From: HGM13233 sp900762805
Lineage (GTDB): Bacteria > Bacillota > Clostridia > Oscillospirales > Ruminococcaceae
Direction of reading: 5' to 3'
Length of the DNA: 64,000 bases
NCBI GenBank assembly: GCA_937993755.1
Contig: CALKMA010000017.1
Location: 40,863-104,862, forward strand
Shown here: positions 25,400-33,237 of the stretch, in pieces
Layout: every line of letters starts with the position of its first letter
How positions within the stretch are numbered: position 1 is the stretch's first letter
Made by a program: the position numbers and the translations under genes
The notes under the pieces: model-generated
Databases searched by the model: none
Told to the model about the DNA's origin: nothing
The model's input: only the letters and a program-made list of their open reading frames with translations

Positions 25400-25441
25400 T
25401 CCCCCCCGGCAGAGCAGGCCGCCCCAAGGCTCACTGAAAAA

Positions 25442-25479
25442 ACAGACCCTCCGTATGCTTGAGTATACGGAGGGTCTGT
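25442..25479. terminator. Bidirectional terminator
   Basis: A perfect 15-bp stem (25442-25456 with 25465-25479) and an 8-base loop, between convergent genes. Confidence 0.8.
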
Positions 25480-25524
25480 TACTATCCGCTTCAGCGGGGC
25501 GGCCGCGGTATGGCACGCTGTTTT

Positions 25525-26061
25525 TCAGCGCCGTGCAGCGTCAGGTACAAGACGCGGGTCGTTCCGCAGAGCAAACAGCACGATGGGGCGGGACAGCCCC
25601 AGCGTAAAGACATTGAGCACCGTCAGCAGGTCGCCGCAGCGGCAGCCGGTCTGCTGAATGATGCGGTAGGCCAGCCAGATATCCAGAACAAAGCAGACGA
25701 GCATTGCCGTCAGCAACAGCAGCAGGAGCAGACCGCTGCCGGCCGTTCCGGGGTCGGGGCCGAGGAACAGCAGGGCGATCAGCACCGCGCACAGCCCCTG
25801 AAGGCAGGCCAGCACCGCGCCGCCCGCCGGGCTGCCGGCGATTTTCCCCAAAAGACGCTTGCCGTAAAAGGGCACCCATGCCGCCCCCGCGCCGGCCGCA
25901 CCGTTCCGCTTGAGAACGGCGCAGAGGAACAGGGCCTCAAAGATGTAGCTGACAAGAAAATAGAAAACAAATGCCGCCAGAACGAGGATGGCCACGATGG
26001 AAAAGGTCAGAAAGGCTGCCGACATCATCCCGAACATAAGAAAAACACTGATACCGCCCAC
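25525..26061 (-). CDS. Multi-pass membrane protein of unknown function
   Basis: A 178-residue protein with four to five hydrophobic segments: an N-terminal double hairpin (about 4-50), one near 80-100 and one at 105-135. The loop AAWVPFYGKRLLGKIAG resembles the WxPxYN/YG loop seen in several small DUF membrane proteins of Bacillota. The gene stands alone on the minus strand between convergent terminators. No role can be assigned. Confidence 0.55.
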   Translation of the reverse strand: MGGISVFLMFGMMSAAFLTFSIVAILVLAAFVFYFLVSYIFEALFLCAVLKRNGAAGAGAAWVPFYGKRLLGKIAGSPAGGAVLACLQGLCAVLIALLFLGPDPGTAGSGLLLLLLLTAMLVCFVLDIWLAYRIIQQTGCRCGDLLTVLNVFTLGLSRPIVLFALRNDPRLVPDAARR

Positions 26062-26166
26062 AAGCCGCCTCCCGAAAAAACTGGCCTTATTTTAGCACGC
26101 TGTCTGCCGCTTGACAAGCCCCCGCAGCATCTTCGGCCGGAAGCTGTAAAAATACTCAAAAAACTA

Positions 26167-26195
26167 TTGACAAGCGGACGATAATTAGCTATAAT
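26167..26195 (+). promoter_or_regulatory. Promoter of the beta-glucoside operon
   Basis: TTGACA at 26167-26172, a 17-base spacer and TATAAT at 26190-26195: a near-perfect sigmaA promoter. Confidence 0.88.
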
Positions 26196-26202
26196 GCAAG
26201 TC

Positions 26203-26277
26203 AAGGATTGTGACTCTTTGAGGCTTTACCTGTTCGGCTGCGCTATGCCGCCGGGTGTACCTCAAGGAGCTTTTTTA
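26203..26277 (+). promoter_or_regulatory. RAT antiterminator site and terminator upstream of licT
   Basis: The ribonucleic antiterminator motif with GGATTGTGACT begins at 26203. It overlaps the left arm of a terminator (TTGAGG 26218-26223 with CCTCAA 26260-26265, inner CGGC/GCCG, then CTTTTTTATT). LicT/BglG-type proteins bind RAT RNA to prevent the terminator from forming. The pattern repeats at 27201 after the licT gene. Confidence 0.85.
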
Positions 26278-26299
26278 TTGCAGGAGGGGAGGGTTTGCT

Positions 26300-27142
26300 G
26301 TGCGGGTGATTAAAAACATCAACAATAATGTTTCCCTGTGCGTTGACAGCAGCGGGCGGGAGCTTATTGCCTTCGGCAAGGGCATCGGCTTCAAGCGCCC
26401 GCCCTACGAGCTTTCGCTTGAGCAGGTCGATCGCACCTTTTACAATATCGACAGCATCTATCTTTCCATGATCGGCGCCATCCCCGAAAAAATCATTTCG
26501 ATCGCCGCGCGGGCGGTCGATTATGCGCGCGTCAAGCTGGAAAACCCCGTCAGCTCCAACATTGTTGTGACGCTGGCCGACCATATCAATTTTGCCGTCG
26601 AGCGCCACCGCAAGCATATGAATATCAGTCTGCCCATCGTGCATGATGTGCAGCACCTGTTTGAGACCGAGTATGAGATCGGCGAAAGGACGCTGGCGCT
26701 CATCCGCCGCGAGCTGGGCGTCGATCTGCCGGAGGAGGAAGCCTCCTATATCGCGCTGCATATCATCAACGGCGAGTATTCGGGAGACAACCGACAGAGC
26801 CTGCTTGACAAGGAAATGATCCTTGATATCACCGGCATCATCGAGAGCCGCTTCGGCCTCAGCATCGACCGCAAGGGCTTCGATTATTCGCGCTTTGTCA
26901 CGCATATGCACTATCTGTTCAAGCGCAGCCGCGAGGGCGCGCCGGTCGAGAGCGAGAACCATGAGCTTTTTCTGCCGCTCAAGACCTCTTTCCCCGATGT
27001 TTATGCCTGCTGCGTTGAGATCGGCCGTTATCTGGAGCAGACGCACAGCTGGCAGCTGACCGAGGAGGAGTACGTTTACCTCATGCTGCATGTCAACCGT
27101 CTCTGCTCGCACGAGGACTGCAAGAGCGAACCGGAGATATGA
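26300..27142 (+). CDS. licT: BglG/LicT-family transcription antiterminator
   Basis: An RNA-binding antiterminator that switches on beta-glucoside uptake, 280 aa from a GTG start. GTG 26300 is chosen because the CAT RNA-binding domain normally begins MxVxKxxNNNVV; here VRVIKNINNNVSL, with AGGAGGGG 10 bases upstream. Domains: CAT (1-55), PRD1 (about 65-170, with LADHINFAVERH and YIALHIINGE) and PRD2 (about 175-280, with THMHYLFKR and YLMLHVNRLC). The PRD histidines that are phosphorylated by HPr and the EII are conserved. RAT sites lie both before and after the gene, so it controls itself and the downstream PTS. Confidence 0.95.
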   Translation: MRVIKNINNNVSLCVDSSGRELIAFGKGIGFKRPPYELSLEQVDRTFYNIDSIYLSMIGAIPEKIISIAARAVDYARVKLENPVSSNIVVTLADHINFAVERHRKHMNISLPIVHDVQHLFETEYEIGERTLALIRRELGVDLPEEEASYIALHIINGEYSGDNRQSLLDKEMILDITGIIESRFGLSIDRKGFDYSRFVTHMHYLFKRSREGAPVESENHELFLPLKTSFPDVYACCVEIGRYLEQTHSWQLTEEEYVYLMLHVNRLCSHEDCKSEPEI

Positions 27143-27200
27143 TATCGGCCGCCGGAAAAAGGCGGGCGCTGCGTCAAGCGGCAATAGAAGTCGTTCAAAC

Positions 27201-27274
27201 GAGGATTGTGACCGCAAGGGCTTTCCCTCGGAGGGCGGCGGGAGCTTTCCCGCCCTTTCCGGGGGTTTTGCTTT
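27201..27274 (+). promoter_or_regulatory. Second RAT site and terminator, before the PTS gene
   Basis: The RAT motif with GGATTGTGACC begins at 27203, followed by a GC-rich stem (AAGGGC with GCCCTT, inner GGCGGG/CCCGCC) and a T-rich run GGGGGTTTTGCTTT. It is the same switch as at 26203, controlling read-through into the PTS operon. Confidence 0.8.
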
Positions 27275-27383
27275 AAGGCCGCGGGAGTGATGTAAAGGAA
27301 CACACCCGCATGATAAAACGGTAAACACGCCCGGCGCAGGCGCCGCGCAGGGCTGTTGATAAAAATTATGACAGGAATAAATC

Positions 27384-28784
27384 ATGACTAAAAAGAATTA
27401 TGACGAAATGTCAAAACAGATCCTGGATCTGGTTGGCGGCAAGCAGAATGTGGCCCAGATGGCCCATTGTGTTACCCGTTTGCGCCTTATCGTAAAGGAT
27501 AAGGGGCTGGTTCAGGATGATCAGATCAAATCCATCAATGGAGTGGTCGGTGCTCAATGGCTGGGCGATCAGTATCAGATCATCATTGGAACGGAGGTCG
27601 AGCAGCTCTATCCCGTCATTTGTGCGGCGGCCGGCCTCAAAGAAGAAGCCGCTATTGCAGAAAATCTTGACAGCGGCAAGAAAGGCTTCAGCCTGAAGAA
27701 GATAGGCGACAGTATTTTGGGATATCTTTCGCCGGCTATGACTGGCATTATTCCCATTATGATGGCGGCTTGTATGTGTAAAACCATTGCCGTCTTGCTG
27801 GGCCCCGGTATGCTCAATTGGATTGCTGCCGAAAGCGACCTTGCCATTGTACTTGATTTCATGTATGATGCTTTCTTCTATTTCATCCCGATGTTCCTTG
27901 GCTATTCTGCTGCCCGTGTGCTCAATATTACGCCGATTTATGGTATTTATCTGGGCGCGCTGATCATGGCTCCTGACTTTATGGCTTTGGTCGGCGTCAG
28001 GGACAGTCTTTCTATATTTGGGATTCCTGCGCCGGTCGCGAGCTATGCTTCATCCTTCCTGCCGGTCATTCTGGGTGTTTGGATCATGTACTATGTTCTG
28101 AAGCTGCTCAATCGTATCATTCCCGATCTGCTGAAAACCATCTTTGTTCCGCTGCTGGCCGTTGTCATTATGGCTCCCATCATGTTTGTTGTCTGTGCGC
28201 CGCTTGGCACCTACATTGGAAATGTTGTGGGTAATTTCTTCATTGCGATGTCGCAGTCTAATGTGATTGTTTCGACGCTGGCCGCTGTTGCGCTTGCCGT
28301 TTTGATGCCTTATATGGTGCTCACCGGTATGCACGGGGCGCTTGTCAATTTTGCCATTCTGACTTTTGTTAACAACGGCAGTGAGACGTTCCTGCTTCCC
28401 ATCATGCTGGCCTATAACTTTGCTGTGTTCGGCGTTGCGCTGGGTGCATTCTTTAAGCTGAAGAAGCCAGCCAACAAGACGGCTGTCATGGGCTACTTTG
28501 TTTCCGGTATTCTTGGCAGCGTTACCGAGCCATGCCTCTACGGTGTTATCATGAAATACCGTCAGACGATGAAGGCTTTGACCGCTGCCTGCGCGTTTGC
28601 CGGCCTAATTGTCGGCATCTTCAAGCCGGTTTATTATGTCATGACTTCGGCTACGGCTTTCACGTTCTGGGTGCCTTGGGTTGCCGGCGGCACCACAAAC
28701 CTGATTTTCGGTGTTATCCTTATGCTTGGTTCGTTGGCCGTTGGTACGGCAGCGGCCTGCTTTGTTAAGTATAATGAAGAATAA
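27384..28784 (+). CDS. PTS beta-glucoside-specific EIIBC component
   Basis: A membrane permease that imports and phosphorylates beta-glucosides (466 aa). The N-terminal EIIB domain (1-85) has the phosphorylated cysteine in MAHCVTRLRLIVKDKG. The EIIC membrane domain (about 105-460) has ten or so helices, with LGYLSPAMTGIIPIMMAACM and VLTGMHGALVNFAILTF. The usual C-terminal EIIA domain is absent, so a separate glucose-type EIIA must supply phosphate. It lies behind the second RAT site and before a gene of unknown function and a GH1 phospho-beta-glucosidase. Confidence 0.93.
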   Translation: MTKKNYDEMSKQILDLVGGKQNVAQMAHCVTRLRLIVKDKGLVQDDQIKSINGVVGAQWLGDQYQIIIGTEVEQLYPVICAAAGLKEEAAIAENLDSGKKGFSLKKIGDSILGYLSPAMTGIIPIMMAACMCKTIAVLLGPGMLNWIAAESDLAIVLDFMYDAFFYFIPMFLGYSAARVLNITPIYGIYLGALIMAPDFMALVGVRDSLSIFGIPAPVASYASSFLPVILGVWIMYYVLKLLNRIIPDLLKTIFVPLLAVVIMAPIMFVVCAPLGTYIGNVVGNFFIAMSQSNVIVSTLAAVALAVLMPYMVLTGMHGALVNFAILTFVNNGSETFLLPIMLAYNFAVFGVALGAFFKLKKPANKTAVMGYFVSGILGSVTEPCLYGVIMKYRQTMKALTAACAFAGLIVGIFKPVYYVMTSATAFTFWVPWVAGGTTNLIFGVILMLGSLAVGTAAACFVKYNEE

Positions 28785-28808
28785 AATCAACGTTTAAGGA
28801 GAGAACAC

Positions 28809-29867
28809 ATGAGTTCTTATCACTTTGAAGCCAGAAAACTGACGATTGATGATCTTGAGCTTGCGCCGGCTGTTTTCCAGAATGAACAGGATGGCTTTGC
28901 TACCATGGGCAAGGCCGCTCATTATGCACAGTTCTGGGCTGACGGCGTCGATACTCCCGTCTATTTTTTCCGCAACATCAATCCGGATGGTCAGCGCTGG
29001 TGCGGCATCAGTCAGTTTGGGCGCGGGCCGCTCGACCCGCAAATCGGACTACATGGCGAGGATCTGGCTCAGGGGGATACCCCCTCTACCAGATACCGCA
29101 AGGTCTGTGATTCCCCCAAGACCTTTGAGATCGAGACGACAGAGCCCTACAGCCTTATCCGCTTCACCGATGATGGCCATGGCGGTGTTGTTGCTGAATT
29201 CAAGGAAGGAAAGGATGGGGCCATTCTCGATATCAGGGCGATACCCCTTCCCTACGCCATGTTCAGCCATTCCAATCCGGCACAGCCGGCACCCTATTTT
29301 CAGGTCAATACCGTTGTAACGGGTACTTATATGGGCAAGCCGATACACGGCATGGGCGGCTTTGACAGAACGTATGTCGTGACTCGCTCTGTGCCGAATG
29401 ACGAGCAGACGGAGGCTGACTATGCGGCCACCTACCGTTGCTGCTGTGCGCTTTACTCCGGCATTCGCGAGGATGGGCGCAAGGAATGCGTATACGGGCT
29501 TATCACCAATGAGAACGGCAGGGGTGTCGGTATGTATTATATCGATGGGGAAGAGCCGATCGTTACAGACAAGGTACATCTTGATGCCAAGTTCCATCGC
29601 TTACCCTATGTGGACGATGATACGGTTGTCTTTACCAAAGCGACCTGGCAGATTGGATCCAAGACCATTCATTTTGACGGAAAATGGGGCACCAAGGGCT
29701 TTACTGCCTATCCCAAGATCGAGAAGCATGGCCAGAGCCAGTGCTTTGGCACATGGTACGAAGGCGATAAGCCATATGATCATGTTGACAGCCATACCTT
29801 TAATGAAAACAGCGGCGACGCTTATGCCGATCGCATTCGCAGCATCGGCTTTGAGATTGTAGATTGA
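28809..29867 (+). CDS. Unknown cytoplasmic protein in the beta-glucoside PTS operon
   Basis: A 352-residue protein that I do not recognise. There is no signal peptide or membrane segment. It is predicted to be rich in beta strands with many aromatic residues and Gly/Asp turns (QRWCGISQFGRGPLD, FTDDGHGGVVAEFKEGKDG, WQIGSKTIHFDGKWGTKGFT, CFGTWYEGDKPYDHVDSHTF). The pattern recalls lipocalin/AttH-CrtC-type beta-barrels or a carbohydrate-modifying fold, but that is only an impression. It sits 24 bases after EIIBC and 20 before the GH1 start, so it is very likely co-expressed and acts on the imported phospho-beta-glucoside or its aglycone. Confidence 0.6.
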   Translation: MSSYHFEARKLTIDDLELAPAVFQNEQDGFATMGKAAHYAQFWADGVDTPVYFFRNINPDGQRWCGISQFGRGPLDPQIGLHGEDLAQGDTPSTRYRKVCDSPKTFEIETTEPYSLIRFTDDGHGGVVAEFKEGKDGAILDIRAIPLPYAMFSHSNPAQPAPYFQVNTVVTGTYMGKPIHGMGGFDRTYVVTRSVPNDEQTEADYAATYRCCCALYSGIREDGRKECVYGLITNENGRGVGMYYIDGEEPIVTDKVHLDAKFHRLPYVDDDTVVFTKATWQIGSKTIHFDGKWGTKGFTAYPKIEKHGQSQCFGTWYEGDKPYDHVDSHTFNENSGDAYADRIRSIGFEIVD

Positions 29868-29887
29868 CCGGAACGGCAGGAGGACGC

Positions 29888-31333
29888 ATGGCTTTTCCAA
29901 AGGGATTTTTCTGGGGAGGCGCTACGGCCTCCAATCAATGCGAGGGCGCGTGGAATAAGGACGGTAAAGGTGAATCCTGCGCCGATCATTTCACGGCCGG
30001 CAGTCGGGAAATGCCGCGCCGCTTTACCGAGCAGCTGGAGGGAGGGGCTTTGTACCCCTCCCACCGCGGCATTGATCATTACAGGCGATATGAAGAAGAC
30101 ATTCAGCTGTTTGCTGAGATGGGCTTCAAGATGTATCGCATGTCCATCAACTGGACGCGCATCTTTCCGAACGGTGATGACGAAGAGCCCAATCAGGCCG
30201 GACTGGAGCATTATCGCAGAGTTTTTCAGCTGTGCCGCCGATACGGTATTGAGCCGCTTGTCACCATGTCGCATTACGAGTTCCCGTTTGCTTTGACAAA
30301 GAAATGGAACGGGTGGGCGGATCGCCGGACTATCGGCTGCTTTACCCGATATACCGAAACCATCATGCGGGAGTATAAGGGGCTGGTGCGGTATTGGCTT
30401 ACTTTTAACGAAATCAATATTGCCGTGCTCGGTGTTGGCGATACCGTGTCACTGGGTATGTGGCCGGAAGACGCTGAGCTGGATGTTATGAAGCGGGGAC
30501 AGAGTGCCCCCGCTGTACTCAGCCGCCGTTACACGGCACTGCACAATCAGTTCATAGCGTCTGCCTTGACCGTGGCTGCCGGCCGAAAGATCGACCCTCG
30601 ATTCAAATTCGGCTGTATGATAGCCGGGTGTGTGGGTTACCCCTATACCTGTGCGCCGGATGATGTCTTTGCCGCCTGGAAGAAGAATCAAATCGACAAT
30701 TTTTACTGCGGCGATGTGCAGGTTCGCGGTCGCTACCATCCTTTGGCAGACCGTTGGCTGAAGGAGCAGGGTGCGGTGATCGACAAGAGACCTGAAGATG
30801 ACGTCATTCTTCAAAACGGAACGGTTGACTTCTATTCGTTGTCTTACTACCAGACAGGCTGTGTGTCGTCCGACCCAGAGGTCAAGAAGGTGGCCGGCAA
30901 TATGACGACCGGTATAAAAAATCCCTATCTGCTGTCAAGCGAATGGGGCTGGCAGATCGACCCGGCCGGATTGCGCTATTATTTGAACGTCATTTACAAT
31001 CGGTATCAGATCCCTTTGATGGTGGTCGAAAACGGTCTGGGTGCGCGTGATACATTTGAAAATGGCGAGGTTCATGACGCATACCGTATTGACTACCTTC
31101 GCAGCCATATCCTCGCTATGGAGCAGGCTATCAAGGATGGCTGTGATGTACGGGGCTACACCGCTTGGGGTTGTATAGACCTTGTCAGCGCCTCCACCGG
31201 TGAGATGAGCAAGCGCTACGGCTTCATCTATGTTGACGCCGATGATGATGGCGGCGGCACGCTTGACCGGTATCGGAAAGACAGCTTTTACTGGTACAAG
31301 AGGGTCATTGCTTCAAACGGCGAAGAGCTATAA
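29888..31333 (+). CDS. GH1 6-phospho-beta-glucosidase
   Basis: Hydrolyses the phosphorylated beta-glucoside brought in by the PTS, giving glucose-6-phosphate. It has 481 aa. GH1 signatures: FPKGFFWGGATASNQCEGAW at the N-terminus, the acid/base Glu in YWLTFNEINIAV and the nucleophile Glu in MVVENGLGARD. The start is ATG 29888 because the family N-terminus begins MAFPKGF and GGCAGGAGG precedes it; a start 24 bases earlier is less likely. Specificity for phosphorylated substrates is inferred from the operon. Confidence 0.93.
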   Translation: MAFPKGFFWGGATASNQCEGAWNKDGKGESCADHFTAGSREMPRRFTEQLEGGALYPSHRGIDHYRRYEEDIQLFAEMGFKMYRMSINWTRIFPNGDDEEPNQAGLEHYRRVFQLCRRYGIEPLVTMSHYEFPFALTKKWNGWADRRTIGCFTRYTETIMREYKGLVRYWLTFNEINIAVLGVGDTVSLGMWPEDAELDVMKRGQSAPAVLSRRYTALHNQFIASALTVAAGRKIDPRFKFGCMIAGCVGYPYTCAPDDVFAAWKKNQIDNFYCGDVQVRGRYHPLADRWLKEQGAVIDKRPEDDVILQNGTVDFYSLSYYQTGCVSSDPEVKKVAGNMTTGIKNPYLLSSEWGWQIDPAGLRYYLNVIYNRYQIPLMVVENGLGARDTFENGEVHDAYRIDYLRSHILAMEQAIKDGCDVRGYTAWGCIDLVSASTGEMSKRYGFIYVDADDDGGGTLDRYRKDSFYWYKRVIASNGEEL

Positions 31334-31755
31334 TATCAGCCGAACGGCCGCCCGGAGACGGGCGACCGGCTTTTTTAGCTTCAGCGTGTGCCGCGCCTTG
31401 CTTGCGGCGCCGCCTTTGCCGGCAGGGACAGGGGCGCAGCCGCGGGGCTGTCAGGCGGCTTGTACTTTCCCTGTATGCTCTGCGCTGCGGCGGAGCTGGG
31501 AGCCCTTGGGCTGAAGCGCGCGCCGCCGCAGGCCCGGCAGGGATAAATTGCTCTGTATCGGCCTGCTTTTCGCTGCCGAAGCAGAGCAGCCGGCGCTGCG
31601 CCGGCGAGGGGACGCCCTCTACCCGTCTTGAGCCGCCGCCGGCTGTATCCGCTTTCCCTTGCGCACGGCTTTTCGGCCGGCTCCGGTTTGTTCGCTTCGG
31701 CACGCTGCCGCGCAAAGATTTCTGACCAAATGGAACAAAATCGACGCTTTGGGTA
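31334..31755. other. Intergenic region after the PTS operon
   Basis: It contains the operon terminator (31343-31377). The remaining 380 bases are GC-rich without a supported gene. Confidence 0.5.
31343..31377 (+). terminator. Terminator of the beta-glucoside operon
   Basis: A GC-rich stem CGGCCGCCCG with CGGGCGACCG (one mismatch), a loop GAGA, then GCTTTTTTAG. Confidence 0.8.
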
Positions 31756-31784
31756 TAGACAAATCCCGGCGGAGCCGGTATACT
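31756..31784 (+). promoter_or_regulatory. Promoter of the AraC/ABC operon
   Basis: TAGACA at 31756-31761, a 17-base spacer and TATACT at 31779-31784. Confidence 0.65.
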
Positions 31785-31821
31785 ATTGCTTGTCCCGCAA
31801 GGGATATACTTTTTGCTTTAT

Positions 31822-31839
31822 GGTTAGCGCAGGCTAACC
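31822..31839. promoter_or_regulatory. Palindrome GGTTAGC-GCAG-GCTAACC, possible metal-regulator box
   Basis: A perfect 7-bp inverted repeat with a 4-base centre, downstream of the -10 and upstream of the AraC gene. The half-site GGTTAG/CTAACC is the one used by DtxR/IdeR-type iron regulators, although the spacing is wider than their consensus. It may be an operator for iron or manganese control. Confidence 0.4.
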
Positions 31840-31884
31840 GAAAATGGAAACGGCTGTCTCGGCCGGGAAAGGGAGGAGACGTTC

Positions 31885-33237
31885 GTGCCGAAGGACTGTG
31901 AAAGCATACAGATAGCTGCGGCGAGCCGGCTCATAGAGAAGGCGGCCGCGCCGCCTGTTTTTGAAAATTCGGAAGCGACGGCCGGCTGTCAGGTGGCGCC
32001 GCTGCCCGCGCAGATGTCCGGTGAAAGCAGACAGGCAGCCCGGCCGGCCGGCTTGGGGATGTCTGCCGCCTCCGCCGGTGAGAAGGCAGGCTGCCGGTCA
32101 GATCAAGCGGACCCGTCTGTGCAGAGCTGCCGCGATTTTTCCGCTGTGCTGCCCGGCGGTGTTCCGCCACCCGATTCGCCGCCGACTTCCCCGTCTGCCG
32201 CGTCACGGCCGCCCGCTTTCCCGCCTGCCCCGGCGCCAGCTGCCGCGGCCCCCGATATCCGCTCGGTCTGGGACCAGCTCGACGACGGCATGGCAGGCAG
32301 CGGCGTCGATATGGTGATCGCCAACGACGTGTGCAAGGTCATGAAGACCGCCAACGAGAGCGGGGAGGGCCTGATGACCATATACCGCGCCTTCGACGGT
32401 GTCTACATCATGTTCAACGACTTCCACATGGAGAACTGCTTTTCGCAGTTTGAGAGCCGGGTGGATGTGCTGGTCGTTGACCACTGCCGGGAGGGGAGCC
32501 TTGAAATGACCTCCGGCGATGCCTGCTGCTGTCTCGACCGGGGAGAGATGCGCATCGATACCCGTGTTCACCACCGCGGCCCCGTCCGCTTTCCGCTCTG
32601 CCATTATCACGGCGTCACCATCGCCTTTCAGCTGGGTGTGGCCGAGGCCGCCATCCGGCGCGAAATGCCGGCCTTTGATGTCGATCTGCGGGCGCTGGCC
32701 GACCGCTTCTGCCGCGACGGGCGGCCCTACACCGTTGCGGCCGACCCGACGGTCGATAATCTGTTCGCGCAGCTCTATATGCTGCCCCGGCAGCTGCGCA
32801 CCGAATACTTCAAGCTCAAGGCGCTGGAGCTGCTGGTCTACCTGAAAGGGCTGGAGCCGGTCGCGGGCGGCGCGCGCAAGCCCTATTTTTACCGCAGTCA
32901 GGTCGAAAAGATCCACGGCATCCACGATCTTCTCGTGGGCGACCTGTGTACCGATCACACGCAGGCCGAGCTGGCCGAGCGCTTTGAAATCGGCCTGACG
33001 CAGATGAAGCAGTGCTTCAAGGCTGTCTACGGCCAGTCGATCCACAGCTATGTTACCGGACGCCGCATGGAGCGCGCCGCCGAGCTGCTGCTGACCGAAC
33101 GCGGCATGAAGGTGACCGCAATCGCCGCGCAGTGCGGCTATGAGAACGCCGGGAAGTTTGGGCAGGTTTTCCGGGCGCGGTTCGGCGCGACACCTCTTGA
33201 ATACCGAAAAAGCAACGGAAGAAAGGAAATCAAGTGA
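31885..33237 (+). CDS. AraC-family regulator with a long low-complexity N-terminal extension
   Basis: A transcriptional activator, probably of the two ABC genes that follow (450 aa from GTG 31885, with GGGAGGAGA upstream). The C-terminal AraC/XylS double HTH lies at about 355-450 (TQAELAERFEIGLTQMKQCF, VTAIAAQCGYENAGKFGQVF, FRARFGATPLEYRK). The middle (about 130-330) is a sensor domain typical of Clostridial AraC regulators next to siderophore-type ABC pairs. The first 125 residues are unusual: Ala/Pro/Ser-rich and without predicted fold. If translation began further downstream the protein would be of normal size (about 320 aa), but I see no better start. The stop overlaps the GTG of the first ABC gene. 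Confidence 0.82.
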   Translation: MPKDCESIQIAAASRLIEKAAAPPVFENSEATAGCQVAPLPAQMSGESRQAARPAGLGMSAASAGEKAGCRSDQADPSVQSCRDFSAVLPGGVPPPDSPPTSPSAASRPPAFPPAPAPAAAAPDIRSVWDQLDDGMAGSGVDMVIANDVCKVMKTANESGEGLMTIYRAFDGVYIMFNDFHMENCFSQFESRVDVLVVDHCREGSLEMTSGDACCCLDRGEMRIDTRVHHRGPVRFPLCHYHGVTIAFQLGVAEAAIRREMPAFDVDLRALADRFCRDGRPYTVAADPTVDNLFAQLYMLPRQLRTEYFKLKALELLVYLKGLEPVAGGARKPYFYRSQVEKIHGIHDLLVGDLCTDHTQAELAERFEIGLTQMKQCFKAVYGQSIHSYVTGRRMERAAELLLTERGMKVTAIAAQCGYENAGKFGQVFRARFGATPLEYRKSNGRKEIK

